In this document: piece after piece, positions 6,705 through 15,339 of the stretch
How positions within the stretch are numbered: position 1 is the stretch's first letter
Layout of the letters: each line of letters opens with the position of its first letter
NCBI GenBank assembly: GCA_016839995.1
Contig: JAEOTD010000036.1
Coordinates: forward strand, 1 to 24,642
Source: Candidatus Hermodarchaeota archaeon
GTDB taxonomy: Archaea > Asgardarchaeota > Hermodarchaeia > Hermodarchaeales > Hermodarchaeaceae
Direction of reading: 5' to 3'
Length of the DNA stretch: 24,642 bases
Notes under the pieces: model-generated
Database searches by the model: none
What the model was told of the DNA's origin: nothing
The model's input: the letters and a program-made list of their open reading frames with translations, nothing else
Position numbers and translations under genes: made by a program

Positions 6705-8084
6705 ATGACCCGACATATAGTTGTAATTGGATGTGGCACCGCTGGTGCTGCTACGACATTAATGGCTCGAAAGACAAGCCGCGATGCAACCATCACAATC
6801 CTTCAAGATGAATCCTTACCCGAATATAGTCGATGTGGACTCCCCTATACCGTCAACCGCGTTATTTCCAACATGAACGACGTCATCATCCACCCCGAAT
6901 CTTTCTATACGGGAAAATTGGTTCGTGCTGATTTACGTCTCAATACGGAAGCCACCAAAGTCGACTTAAAAACCAACACTGTAACTATCAAAACCAATGG
7001 TGGAAGCACCGACTCTCTCACTTATGATGCATTGGTCTTTACAACAGGAGCTCGACCCAGCACACCTCCAATCGAAGGCTTAGATGCTTCTCATGTGCAC
7101 CGCCTACATACCTTCGAGGATGCAAAACAACTCCAGGCCGTAGCAAAGAAAGGGAAAACTGCTGCTGTAATTGGAGCAGGTCTCGTTGGACTCGAAACCG
7201 CTGAAGCCCTACACACCCTAGGCTTGAAAATCACGGTGATCGAATTTCTTCCACAGGTTTTACCTGCGATGATTGATGATGAGATGGGAACCATCGTCCA
7301 AGAGAAAATGGAAGCCGATGGACTTTCTGTCAAACTGGGAACAGCAGCAAAGAAGGTCACAAAAACCCACGTTCTTGTTGCAGATCGCGAAACTAATAAT
7401 GAAGAAAAAATCCCTGCTGATATTGTAATAGTCGCAACCGGTGTCCGGGCAAACACCACTCTAGCCAAGGACGCAGGTATAACCCTTGGCGAGCGTGGTG
7501 GGATTCGAGTGAATAAACGCATGGAAACAAATCATCCCAATGTATACGCTGCAGGTGACTGTGCTGAACACGATGATTTGGTGACTGGACAGAGTATTGT
7601 TTCAGGGCTTGGTAGTATTGCCTTACGTCAAGGTGAAGTCGCTGGGATCAATGCTGCAGGAGGAAAAGCCGAATTAGGGGGCGTAGTATTAGCACGGACA
7701 ACTCATCTTTTCGGTCTTGAAATTGCTGGAGTAGGACCCACCCGAGTAGCAGCTGAAAAAACAAATCTCCCAATTCTTGCTGGGAAATTCAAGGGAAGCC
7801 GAACCGCTGAGTATTTCCCCAGCGAAGAAGAAGTTACCGTCAAGCTTCTGGCACATAAGGAAACAGGACGATTACTTGGTGGACAAGTCATTGGCCCATG
7901 TGCCCATCAGAGGACGAACATTCTCAGCGCTGCTCTATCAACAAGAATGACAATCCGCGAAGTCGCTGACCTCGAAACTTGCTATGCACCACCTGTTGCC
8001 CCTATTCGTGAACCCTTAACACTTGCAGCTCAGATTTTGGCATTACGTTACGAACGACTACAAGAACGAAAACAAAAGAAATAG
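6705..8084 (+). CDS. CoA-disulfide reductase / NAD(P)H sulfur oxidoreductase-type flavoenzyme
   Basis: This 459-residue protein belongs to the FAD-dependent pyridine nucleotide-disulfide oxidoreductases with one redox cysteine. It has the FAD motif GCGTAGAA at residues 9-16, the active-site cysteine C44 in YSRCGLPY, the NAD(P) motif VIGAGLVGLETAEAL near 153-167, the second FAD motif YAAGDCAEHDD near 284-294, and the C-terminal dimer motif LETCYAPPVAPI. Members reduce CoA disulfide, polysulfide or elemental sulfur, or act as NADH oxidases; sequence does not separate these roles reliably. The ATG has only a weak ribosome binding site. The gene ends 15 bases from the convergent hydrogenase operon. 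A thiol or sulfur role fits the HdrB and sulfhydrogenase-type genes nearby. Confidence 0.88.
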   Translation: MTRHIVVIGCGTAGAATTLMARKTSRDATITILQDESLPEYSRCGLPYTVNRVISNMNDVIIHPESFYTGKLVRADLRLNTEATKVDLKTNTVTIKTNGGSTDSLTYDALVFTTGARPSTPPIEGLDASHVHRLHTFEDAKQLQAVAKKGKTAAVIGAGLVGLETAEALHTLGLKITVIEFLPQVLPAMIDDEMGTIVQEKMEADGLSVKLGTAAKKVTKTHVLVADRETNNEEKIPADIVIVATGVRANTTLAKDAGITLGERGGIRVNKRMETNHPNVYAAGDCAEHDDLVTGQSIVSGLGSIALRQGEVAGINAAGGKAELGGVVLARTTHLFGLEIAGVGPTRVAAEKTNLPILAGKFKGSRTAEYFPSEEEVTVKLLAHKETGRLLGGQVIGPCAHQRTNILSAALSTRMTIREVADLETCYAPPVAPIREPLTLAAQILALRYERLQERKQKK

Positions 8085-8099
8085 AAAGAGTTCAGTTCA

Positions 8100-8552
8100 T
8101 CAATCGCCTTTCTTGAGCTTCTCAATGGCTATGGCTACTCCTTGGATTATCGCTTCTGGTTTAGGCGGGCAACCTGGAACATACACATCAACCGGTATAG
8201 CTTTGTCAACGCCGCCAATGATCGTATGGGTTTCTTCAACGTTTCTCCCCTCGCCTTCAACATAGATGCCCCCAGTACACGCACAGGATCCTAAGGCAAC
8301 AACTTTCTTCGGAGCGAGCATCTGGTCATAAATCCGCTTGATAAACACCTTAGAATGTTTAGATACACAACCGTTCGTGATGAGGATATCTGCATGACGA
8401 GGATTTTGTTTCCATAAGACACCCAATCTTTCAACATCAAATCGAGGCGTCAATACATCCAACACCTCGATATCACAATTGTTACACCCCCCTGCATGAA
8501 GCACTGCAATCCAGGGGGATTTGCCACGAGCCCAACTCATTAACCCCATCAT
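8100..8552 (-). CDS. Group 4 [NiFe] hydrogenase small subunit, NuoB-like
   Basis: This 150-residue protein is the NuoB/EchC/HyfI-type subunit carrying the cluster next to the NiFe site. Candidate ligands are C23 and C26 (GGCNNC), C90 (ALGSCACTGG) and C128 (PGCPP). It lacks the extra C-terminal cluster domain of group 3 small subunits, as expected for group 4. It is the last gene of a leftward operon, 8 bases after the HyfE/NuoK-like gene. GGTGA precedes two adjacent ATGs (8552 and 8549), and either may be used. It forms the electron path between the ferredoxin-like subunit and the large subunit on the cytoplasmic side of the membrane. Confidence 0.93.
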   Translation of the reverse strand: MMGLMSWARGKSPWIAVLHAGGCNNCDIEVLDVLTPRFDVERLGVLWKQNPRHADILITNGCVSKHSKVFIKRIYDQMLAPKKVVALGSCACTGGIYVEGEGRNVEETHTIIGGVDKAIPVDVYVPGCPPKPEAIIQGVAIAIEKLKKGD

Positions 8553-8560
8553 GTTTCACC

Positions 8561-9145
8561 TCAAAACCTCAAATCCATTAGATCCCTCGTTGACATGGAA
8601 CCCTTCAGGATAAAGAATCGGTGACTAAGCACTAGTAAAGCAAGAATGAGAATTCCTGTAGTGAGCATCAACATTCCTTCGATGATGAAATCAACTCCCG
8701 GTACAAACAAATGGACTGAATACACCAAGGTCGATAAGCTGGCTACGCTCTTCCGTAAATCCGTTTTCATAATGAGTCCAAAGATTCCAATTACAACTAA
8801 TGGCCATTCAATCCCAGTTACTCCAAGAAGGTAAAAGGAGATGACATAGGCAATTATCACTAATATCAGTAATAGACCAATTGATGGAACTCCCTGAATT
8901 ATTGGGGGTTCTTCAGTTCGTTTAGTCCGAACAGTGGTAATGAAAAGTGCCATTGGAAGGAATAGGATTGAGTAAATGGCGAGCGGAAGTACTTCGACAA
9001 AAGCTCCTTCAAGAATTGCACCAAGTGTTATTGCTCCGCCAAGGACTCCAAGAAGAATTGTTACAAATCGGAAATCGTCAATCTCAATTATGACAACTGC
9101 AAGAATGAGTATGAGCAGTCCAATAATTGGGTTCACTTCTCCCAC
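8561..9145 (-). CDS. HyfE/NuoK-like membrane subunit of the group 4 hydrogenase
   Basis: This 194-residue integral membrane protein has about six to seven hydrophobic segments. The stretch from about 120 to 150 (GIFGLIMKTDLRKSVASLSTLVYSVHLF) resembles the NuoK/MnhC/HyfE core. The first 80 residues add three helices, as in HyfE-type proteins, or a NuoJ-like portion. The glutamate usual in the second NuoK helix (GLEL-type) appears as Thr here (SLSTL), by eye. The GTG start overlaps the end of the NuoI-like gene by 13 bases, so translation is probably coupled. It likely forms part of the membrane ion path. The subunit type is less certain than that of its neighbours. Confidence 0.75.
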   Translation of the reverse strand: MGEVNPIIGLLILILAVVIIEIDDFRFVTILLGVLGGAITLGAILEGAFVEVLPLAIYSILFLPMALFITTVRTKRTEEPPIIQGVPSIGLLLILVIIAYVISFYLLGVTGIEWPLVVIGIFGLIMKTDLRKSVASLSTLVYSVHLFVPGVDFIIEGMLMLTTGILILALLVLSHRFFILKGSMSTRDLMDLRF

Positions 9146-9699
9146 CCCCTAGTATAATATTTCTGAGTATGCGTATTCAGCTGGTAACTGAGTTTTCTTC
9201 GGCATTCCACACAAAGATTCTCGTATTTGGCTAGGTCTTCAGCTACGGCGTCAGCGATTACTGGATCGATGTTTTTCATGATTCGCTCTTTGATTTTCGT
9301 TAGATGTTCTTTTGTTGAGATGGCTGAACTACATTCTTGGCATTTTACTAAAGTGAACTTAATCGAGACTTCTGCTTCCTTCTTGTCGCTAGTAGCTAGT
9401 TCGAACTCCTCAGAAAGGGCAATTCCATCTTCTGGACAAATGTCCTCGCAGCGACCGCAGAATATGCATCTGGGGTAAAAGATACTCAATGTACGTGTAT
9501 CACCGGTGTCCGTTATTGAGATTGCATTCGCTGAACAGCATTCAGCACATGCTCCACACCCAATGCAATTATCGTCCTTAAATTGCGGAAGCCCACGGAG
9601 TCCTTCGGGGACATGGCTGGGGGGACCGTGTGGATATTTGGTAGTGGCTGGTTTGAAAAGGGCTTTCAACACTTCTTTGATTGCTGTTATTTTCACCAT
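9133..9699 (-). CDS. Two-cluster ferredoxin subunit, NuoI/HyfH-like
   Basis: With a start at the ATG at 9699 the protein has 188 residues. It has two [4Fe-4S] motifs, C45-C48-C51-C55 and C78-C81-C84-C88, as in NuoI/EchF/HyfH. The C-terminal third adds two more pairs, C120/C123 and C163/C166, which could bind zinc or another metal; some archaeal homologues carry such an extension. The ATG is 1 base from the NuoH-like stop, with GGTGGG upstream. A GTG at 9720 would add seven residues inside the previous gene and is less likely. It passes electrons from a ferredoxin or from the HdrB/ferredoxin branch to the NuoB-like subunit. Confidence 0.92.
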   Translation of the reverse strand: MVKITAIKEVLKALFKPATTKYPHGPPSHVPEGLRGLPQFKDDNCIGCGACAECCSANAISITDTGDTRTLSIFYPRCIFCGRCEDICPEDGIALSEEFELATSDKKEAEVSIKFTLVKCQECSSAISTKEHLTKIKERIMKNIDPVIADAVAEDLAKYENLCVECRRKLSYQLNTHTQKYYTRGWEK

Positions 9700-9700
9700 T

Positions 9701-10678
9701 TCAGAATCCCACCAACACACGAATTAAGGAAAAGACAGCAAATGCTAAACACACTGTTAAAAACCACTTGAATGCATGGCTAATCCGATATCTTGCACTT
9801 GCGACATGAATGATAGTCATTATAATGACAATGACAAGACACTTGACCAGAAAGACAAGCAGATTAAGTGGAAAAATAAGGCCATCACCTCCACCCAGAT
9901 AAAGGTCCACAAAGAGGGCAGTGAAGACGTAAAATCTGAAAAGGCGAGCCAATTCAAAAATTCCAAGTAGTGGTCCTCCATACTCCGTTAGCGGTCCTGC
10001 AAAGATTTCTTGTTCCGCTTCTGGAATATCTCCAAATGGGCGCATCCATGATTTCGTAAGTAACGCTAAGAAGAGAGCCACAGATGCAAGAGGGTAATGA
10101 AATAGAAACCAATTGGGGAGAAACCAGATGAAAATCCCTTCCTGAGCTGCAATAACATCAGTGATGGATAATGAAAAACCAGAACCTACACGAGCAAGGG
10201 CTAAAGATGGAATGAGTAAGGCAATGGCGAGTGGAAGCTCCACACTAAGAATCATGGCAACTTCACGACTCGCTCCAATTTTCCCCCAAGGTGAACCTGA
10301 AGCCCACCCTGCAATAACAAACGCAAGAGAAAACATTACGGAAAAGTACAAGATGACAATGAGATCAAAAGCGAGAGGACCTGGCCAAAAGGGAGTACCT
10401 GGGGGGATCATGAAACTCAAGATGAGAATCGCACTTAACGCAACTAAGGGAGAAAGGGTGTAAAGGAATTTGTTTGCTAATCTTGGTATAAACCGTTCCT
10501 TTCCGAAGAGTTTGATGATGTCAGCAATCGGCTGATACGCGGGTGGTCCTTTTCTCGCTTGTAACCGGGCGGATAATTTTCGAAATACCCATGCGGCTCC
10601 CCAGCTGAAGAAAAAGGCAAGGCCAATGGCTGCGAAGTAAAAAGTAATGATGAGTAGATAGTCAAAGAGTGTAGCCAT
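9701..10678 (-). CDS. NuoH/HyfC-like membrane subunit
   Basis: This 325-residue protein has about eight membrane helices. It has the NuoH motifs ARKGPPAYQPIADIIKLFGKE near the N-terminus and EAEQEIFAGPLTEYGG in the second half, the latter with the acidic residues that link the hydrogenase module to the ion channel. The start at ATG 10678 overlaps the NuoL-like stop by one base (TAATG), which suggests coupled translation. A longer frame from 10735 would run into the NuoL-like gene and lacks family support. It anchors the soluble hydrogenase arm to the membrane. Confidence 0.95.
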   Translation of the reverse strand: MATLFDYLLIITFYFAAIGLAFFFSWGAAWVFRKLSARLQARKGPPAYQPIADIIKLFGKERFIPRLANKFLYTLSPLVALSAILILSFMIPPGTPFWPGPLAFDLIVILYFSVMFSLAFVIAGWASGSPWGKIGASREVAMILSVELPLAIALLIPSLALARVGSGFSLSITDVIAAQEGIFIWFLPNWFLFHYPLASVALFLALLTKSWMRPFGDIPEAEQEIFAGPLTEYGGPLLGIFELARLFRFYVFTALFVDLYLGGGDGLIFPLNLLVFLVKCLVIVIIMTIIHVASARYRISHAFKWFLTVCLAFAVFSLIRVLVGF

Positions 10679-12525
10679 TATATCCACCCCACAATCAACA
10701 AAGAAAGCATTAGTACGGCAAACAGGACGAACCACAAGATGTACATGTTAACAAGTCCTGTATGCGATCTTCGCACGCCATTCAGTAAAGACCGGAATGG
10801 GTAAGAAAACACAGTAGAGGCTGGTCTGGCTTCTTCGACTTTCAGATAGGGATCTTTGAGTGTTCCACCGGTGAAGGGCATTGTCTTATCTTCGGCTTCG
10901 CTGGGTGTGGCTCCCCATTTGATTCTATAGAGGAGATAGCCAATGATTAACCCGATGATGAGCAAAGTTCCAAGTAAGAATAGATCTAATGAAACCCAAA
11001 ACAGTGGATTAGCCGGAGGTGTAATTGCTACTGGGAGGAGAACCGTGGTTGCAGGAAGAATCAGAAACAAGATGGCAATTTGGGGGAAGACTCCAAAGAG
11101 AATACATCCTATTGCTAATAGTAATGATGGAGTGAACATACTTCTTGGTGCAGCATGAACTCCTTCAAAGGTCCCAGGGGAGTTTCCAAGGAACACTGAG
11201 CACAATATTCGGAGAAATACCGCTAAAGTGAGTGCAGAGGTAAAAATGGCGATTAAGGCAAAGACAGGTTGTCCTGCTGATATGCACGCATTATACACCA
11301 TCCATTTACTAATGAACCCGTTCAAGAGCGGAACACCAGCAATAGCCAGAGAACCAATTAGCATCACATAACCGGTCTTTGGCATTGCTTGAAGCAATCC
11401 ACCAAGCTGGTTGATATCTCGGGTTCCCGTTTCATGTTCGATTGCTCCTGCGCTGAAGAAAAGAACTGATTTGAAAAGACTATGATTCAAAAGATGAAAG
11501 AGTCCCGCTGTGATTCCACCTGCTGCTACAACCAGCCAAACTGGGTCTGTGGTGATGTCGTAGAAACTGATTGCAAGTCCACCAATTCCCATCCCGAGGA
11601 TGACATAACCCATCTGGCTGACACTATCAAAGGCAAGGAGTCGCTTCAAATCATTTTGAGCAAAAGCAATGATGACGCAGATTAGCATCGTTAAAATGCC
11701 AAGACTGCAAATGACCAACCAGAAGTTAATACTGACAAACAGGGAATGAAAAAGTAGAAGAATAAGAAATGCAGGCATCCCTGCAACTTTTATCATCATA
11801 GCATGCAGCAAAGTGCTAATGGAGGCTGGGGCGACAGTGGAGGCGTCAGGAAGCCATGTGTGAATAGGAAATGAAGGCACTTTCACCAGAAATCCAAGGA
11901 AGATTAGGAAAAGTGAAAACTTCCCTATGAAACCCGTTAATAGTCCAGAGGAAAGCAGAAAATCAATACTAAAGGCCCCAATCCCCGAATAGCCTGAAGC
12001 AAGGGCTTCTTGGTAAATAAATCCGAGTCCTACGACCACAAAGAGTGAGGCAAAGATTTGGATACTAAGATACTTCAATCCCCCTTCAAATGACGGAGAT
12101 TTCAAGTGATGTGCAATGAGGAAGGTCGAGGTTATAGTCGCAACTTCAGCAAATAGGAACACCCAGAAAAGGTTCCAACTATATGCCATACCAATAAGGC
12201 TACCAATTGTCAATAGCACGAATAGACTATAGGAACTCCCTCGATGCTCAATATATTTGACAGAATATACAACAACGAGAAACCCGATGAATGTGGCAAT
12301 TAGTGCGATTAAATTCGTATACCCATTAATTGTAAAGGCAAATCCGAATACGCCTGGCACACTGATCCAAAGTGGTAGGTAAAAGTAATTCAGAACAACG
12401 GCCAGAAGAGCAAAGCCTATTGCAAGAAGTGCCACGACATCATTGCCCTTTCGAATTTTCTTGCCCAAAAGACAGAAGGCAGCAGCGATGTATAGAACGA
12501 TGATTACGATTGCTGGGTCTATCAT
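10678..12525 (-). CDS. NuoL/MrpD/HyfB-like antiporter-type subunit
   Basis: This 615-residue protein has about 14 to 16 hydrophobic segments and the proton-pumping family motifs. These include FAEVATITSTFLI with a membrane glutamate, LVKVPSFPIHTWLPDASTVAPASISTLLHA with the conserved Lys and His, and HLLNHSLFKSVLFFSAGAIEHETGTRDINQLGGL. A hydrophilic linker (about 540-590) and a final helix (ILWFVLFAVLMLSLLIVGWI) resemble the C-terminal arm of HyfB/EchA proteins. It lies 7 bases after the large-subunit gene. It would translocate H+ or Na+; the ion cannot be told from sequence. Only one such subunit is present, as in Ech-type complexes, and no Mrp-type extra subunits are seen in the operon. Confidence 0.95.
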   Translation of the reverse strand: MIDPAIVIIVLYIAAAFCLLGKKIRKGNDVVALLAIGFALLAVVLNYFYLPLWISVPGVFGFAFTINGYTNLIALIATFIGFLVVVYSVKYIEHRGSSYSLFVLLTIGSLIGMAYSWNLFWVFLFAEVATITSTFLIAHHLKSPSFEGGLKYLSIQIFASLFVVVGLGFIYQEALASGYSGIGAFSIDFLLSSGLLTGFIGKFSLFLIFLGFLVKVPSFPIHTWLPDASTVAPASISTLLHAMMIKVAGMPAFLILLLFHSLFVSINFWLVICSLGILTMLICVIIAFAQNDLKRLLAFDSVSQMGYVILGMGIGGLAISFYDITTDPVWLVVAAGGITAGLFHLLNHSLFKSVLFFSAGAIEHETGTRDINQLGGLLQAMPKTGYVMLIGSLAIAGVPLLNGFISKWMVYNACISAGQPVFALIAIFTSALTLAVFLRILCSVFLGNSPGTFEGVHAAPRSMFTPSLLLAIGCILFGVFPQIAILFLILPATTVLLPVAITPPANPLFWVSLDLFLLGTLLIIGLIIGYLLYRIKWGATPSEAEDKTMPFTGGTLKDPYLKVEEARPASTVFSYPFRSLLNGVRRSHTGLVNMYILWFVLFAVLMLSLLIVGWI

Positions 12526-12532
12526 TGTTATT

Positions 12533-13753
12533 TCATCTTGAATTCTTGAATAACTCTTGGATAGTACTGGTTTTCTGTGTCCTCATATCTTGGTTAACTA
12601 CTGTACATATACGATCGGTACACGCCATGCAGGGATCAATTGAAGCTACGGTAATGGGTACATCTGCCAATGATTCACCGGGAAGCATGAAGAGCAGTGC
12701 GTAATCGTTCAAGTAAGAGGGCGTTCGGACGCGTGCCCTTTCTGGAGTATTGGTTCCGTTTGACACAAGGTAGTACATCAGTTCCCCACGGGGAGCCTCG
12801 ACTCGACCCACTGCTTCTCCTGGGGGAATCTCTTTCACTTCTGCCTGAATTGGTCCTCCGGTCGTTTTGAGTTTATCCAAGCAATATTGGCTGATTTTCA
12901 CTGATTCCACAAGTTCACCCAACCTAACCAAAGCCATGGAGAATATGTCACCATCATTTGCAGTTATGACATCAAACGGAATCTCATCATAGGCGGCATA
13001 GGGGTCATCCTTCCGAACATCGATTTTAATTCCAGCTGCACGTGCAACCGGTCCAACCACACTTATCTGTTTGGCGATTTCTTTGTCGAGTGTTCCTATA
13101 CCTTTGGTTCGCGCTCGTATCCCTCCATCCTCTAACACTGCTTTTGTTGCAGTTTCCGTTGCCTTATGCAGGACTTTGAGTTTTTCTTCAATTTTGGGGA
13201 TTGCTTCCTTCTCAATATCTTTGCGAACTCCACCAATGGTGTTCATCGCATAATGCTGGCGATTCCCTGAAATGGCCTCGAGTACGTCGAGGACATGTTC
13301 TCGATCTCGCCAAATTAGCATGAACAGCGTTTTGAAACCAATCAGTTCCATACCAACACCTGCCCATAACAGGTGGCTATGGATTCGTTCTAATTCGGCT
13401 ATGAGTGTTCTAATGTAGCGGGCTCTATCAGGGAGTTCAATTCCTCCAAGCATTTCAACAGTTGTCGAGTAAGCAGTCGTATGGGCTGCGCTACAGATTC
13501 CACAAACACGTTCGAAGAGGTACATGTTCTGGTGATAGCTTCGGGATTCAGCCAGTTTCATAATACCCCGATAGTTGTAACCTAGTTTCAAATCCACTTC
13601 TAGGACTTTTTCCCCTTCAACTTTCAATTTGAAGTATTCTCCCTCAAGGAGAGCAGGGTGAAAGGGTCCCAACGGTATAACATATTCAGGAGCAGTGACC
13701 TCATCAATTTGCATCGGAATGGTTTTCTTCTCGGTTTTTTTCTTTCTTGTCAA
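12533..13753 (-). CDS. Group 4 [NiFe] hydrogenase large subunit, NuoD-like
   Basis: This 406-residue subunit has all four NiFe ligands: C84 and C87 in ERVCGICSAAH and C375 and C378 in DPCMACTDR. NuoD of complex I lacks these, so a hydrogenase is expected rather than a dehydrogenase. The L2 motif is followed by 28 more residues; a cleaved extension after the Arg is possible but its site is uncertain. The start used here is TTG at 13753, directly after the NuoC-like stop, with GAGG upstream; ATG at 13714 (MQIDEVTAPEY) is an alternative that keeps the conserved core. It catalyses H2 oxidation or proton reduction at the membrane. The exact group 4 subgroup was not assigned. Confidence 0.95.
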   Translation of the reverse strand: MTRKKKTEKKTIPMQIDEVTAPEYVIPLGPFHPALLEGEYFKLKVEGEKVLEVDLKLGYNYRGIMKLAESRSYHQNMYLFERVCGICSAAHTTAYSTTVEMLGGIELPDRARYIRTLIAELERIHSHLLWAGVGMELIGFKTLFMLIWRDREHVLDVLEAISGNRQHYAMNTIGGVRKDIEKEAIPKIEEKLKVLHKATETATKAVLEDGGIRARTKGIGTLDKEIAKQISVVGPVARAAGIKIDVRKDDPYAAYDEIPFDVITANDGDIFSMALVRLGELVESVKISQYCLDKLKTTGGPIQAEVKEIPPGEAVGRVEAPRGELMYYLVSNGTNTPERARVRTPSYLNDYALLFMLPGESLADVPITVASIDPCMACTDRICTVVNQDMRTQKTSTIQELFKNSR

Positions 13754-14185
13754 CTAGCCCACTTCCTCTGAAGGCCAAGCATAGGGGAGAAACAATTTCC
13801 TGGGATCGGGGTGACCTTCGAATGTGATTCCCATTAGGTCCATTAGTTCCCGTTCTGCCCAATTTGCAGACCAGGCGATTTCTGTTATGGAATCAATTTT
13901 CGGTTTTGTACGAGGGAGTCGAATCTTCAAAGCGACGTGTAATCCTTTTTCTTGATGAGAAAAATCAAAGTGATATACAAGATCAAAGCCCTGAATCCCT
14001 TCATCATTAGCAGATATTGCCACCAATCGGCCCTCCAGCTCCTCGACAAGCAGCTGAGTGATAGGTCTAATCTAGGTAGGTGTTGATCGCACATAAAATC
14101 GAGAGAATCGATCCGACTTTTCATCCAAATAATCGTCTTTGAGCAACGCTTCCAGTTTTTCTCTGATTTCATCCATTCTTCCCAT
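13754..14185 (-). CDS. NuoC-like subunit with an in-frame TAG
   Basis: The ATG at 14185 directly follows the HdrB stop and has a G-rich site upstream. It opens MGRMDEIREKLEALLKDD and runs 37 codons to a TAG at 14072-14074 (codon 38). The same frame then continues without a shift as IRPITQLLVEELEGRLVAIS and on to the NuoC signature WAERELMDLMGITFEGHPDPR and the final TAG at 13754. Both parts fit one NuoC-like protein of about 143 residues, the 30-kDa complex I family. Translation could also restart at TTG 14026, which has GGAGG 5 bases upstream, giving a 90-residue protein. Possible explanations are a mutation, a sequencing error, readthrough or a truncated working subunit. Confidence 0.85.
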
Positions 14186-15061
14186 TTAGTTTCCCCCCAT
14201 CCCTAGTTTCGTAATTAGGGTTTTTGTTTTAACCCGATGCTTATCAACCCCAATTTCCTGGGGTTTGAAACCGAAACTTAAAGCGATTAATTCTGTTAGG
14301 CTCAGCATCGGAATCTCATATTGAAGCCCCTGACGTTTCAACAACAATTGAGCTTTCTCTAAGACGTCAAAACAACCGGGACAGGCAGTAACCATGCAAT
14401 CCACTTTCGCAGATTGCATCTTATCTAACTTGAACTTGGCTCGTTCCTCCATCGCCTCATCGAGGGAGTATAATGACAGAGGGAAACCGCAACAGATTTT
14501 TTCAGCGCCATAGTCGATAGCGTTCACACCAAGGGATTCAATGATGCTATCGAAATACGAAACGAATTTGCTGTCTGGACTTTTATACAATTTACAGCCG
14601 TACTGCACTGCAACGTTTAGTTTTGACAAAGGCTGCTTGATCGCTTTCTTTAATGATTCTAACCCTATATCTTCGACCATAACCTCTAGAAAATGTTTGA
14701 CCTTCACTTTTCCTTCAAAGGTCTTATCAAGAAGGTTTAGATGAGAATTCACTTCATTCATCAATTGGGTATCGTTTACAATGGCTTCCCTTGCTTCATA
14801 CAGGGTTTCCCAGCATCCATTGCACACCGCAAGGATGTCTTTCCCTAAGGATTCAGCCAATGCAAGGTTTCGTGCGGAGACATATAGCCAGGCATCATGA
14901 TCTGCTAACCTTACAATTTCGGGAACAGGACAGCATGTTGCTCCCTCCATGTCGATGAGCTTCATTTTCAGAGGTGGAGCTATTCGACGAAGCGAAGCTT
15001 CCGCAAAAGGTTGCATCGATGGAATATAGCATCCCAGAAACAGTGCATAACTTCTTGTCAT
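14186..15061 (-). CDS. hdrB: Heterodisulfide reductase subunit B (HdrB)
   Basis: This 291-residue protein has both complete CCG domains. The first is C11-C43-C44-C80-C83, spaced C-x31-CC-x35-CxxC. The second is C156-C190-C191-C227-C230, spaced C-x33-CC-x35-CxxC. These bind the noncubane [4Fe-4S] clusters that cleave a disulfide in HdrB. The start at ATG 15061 overlaps the stop of the HdrC-like gene as ATGA, with a GGAG upstream; a longer frame from 15094 is less likely. Known HdrB reduces CoM-S-S-CoB in methanogens, but homologues elsewhere use other disulfides. Its place at the head of a group 4 hydrogenase operon, with no HdrA in the window, is unusual. Confidence 0.93.
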   Translation of the reverse strand: MTRSYALFLGCYIPSMQPFAEASLRRIAPPLKMKLIDMEGATCCPVPEIVRLADHDAWLYVSARNLALAESLGKDILAVCNGCWETLYEAREAIVNDTQLMNEVNSHLNLLDKTFEGKVKVKHFLEVMVEDIGLESLKKAIKQPLSKLNVAVQYGCKLYKSPDSKFVSYFDSIIESLGVNAIDYGAEKICCGFPLSLYSLDEAMEERAKFKLDKMQSAKVDCMVTACPGCFDVLEKAQLLLKRQGLQYEIPMLSLTELIALSFGFKPQEIGVDKHRVKTKTLITKLGMGGN

Positions 15062-15339
15062 CGACCGCTCTCCTCCTCTTCTCTCGTACCCCATTTTGCC
15101 TTATCATAAAGGTCAGTTTCCCTGACTAGCTCTTCAACCTCCTTTTGGGCATTCGGGTCCTTATACGCTGTTGGGGGCTTACGATTAATCCCTAGCTCTT
15201 CCCGAATTCTTTCTCGAGTCGCTGCCAATTTCGGGATGTGACCCATACGGATAATATTCATAATTGGATTTTTGAATGACTCTGGAAGTGTTTTCACTTT
15301 TTTTCTCCAGGGGTATAAGACAATCTCTTCGTCACTCAT
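15058..15339 (-). CDS. HdrC-like protein lacking its iron-sulfur domain
   Basis: The 93-residue product has no cysteine. The stretch LPESFKNPIMNIIRMGHIPKLAATRERIREELGINRKPPTAYKDPNAQKEVEELVRETD resembles the C-terminal half of HdrC, which contacts HdrB. The usual N-terminal half with two [4Fe-4S] motifs is absent. The gene directly upstream encodes a four-cluster ferredoxin and overlaps by 8 bases, so the cluster-bearing function may have moved to that separate protein. It overlaps hdrB by 4 bases. The HdrC relation is by eye and should be treated as probable. Confidence 0.65.
   Translation of the reverse strand: MSDEEIVLYPWRKKVKTLPESFKNPIMNIIRMGHIPKLAATRERIREELGINRKPPTAYKDPNAQKEVEELVRETDLYDKAKWGTREEEESGR

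Noticed and set aside
7091..7522. Minus-strand ORF of 143 codons
   Set aside because: Antisense shadow of the flavoenzyme gene with a low-complexity Ser/Ala/Thr product.
12533..13753. Reading the 8.1-14.2 kb genes as a complex I or Fpo dehydrogenase
   Set aside because: The large subunit keeps all four NiFe-binding cysteines, which complex I and Fpo subunits have lost.
14072..14074. Pyrrolysine as the firm reading of the internal TAG
   Set aside because: TAG ends at least eight genes in this window and no pyl gene is visible, so this stays only one of several options.
13927..14172. Minus-strand ORF of 81 codons overlapping the NuoC-like gene
   Set aside because: It is in another frame; the NuoC reading continues across the TAG in its own frame and explains the region better.
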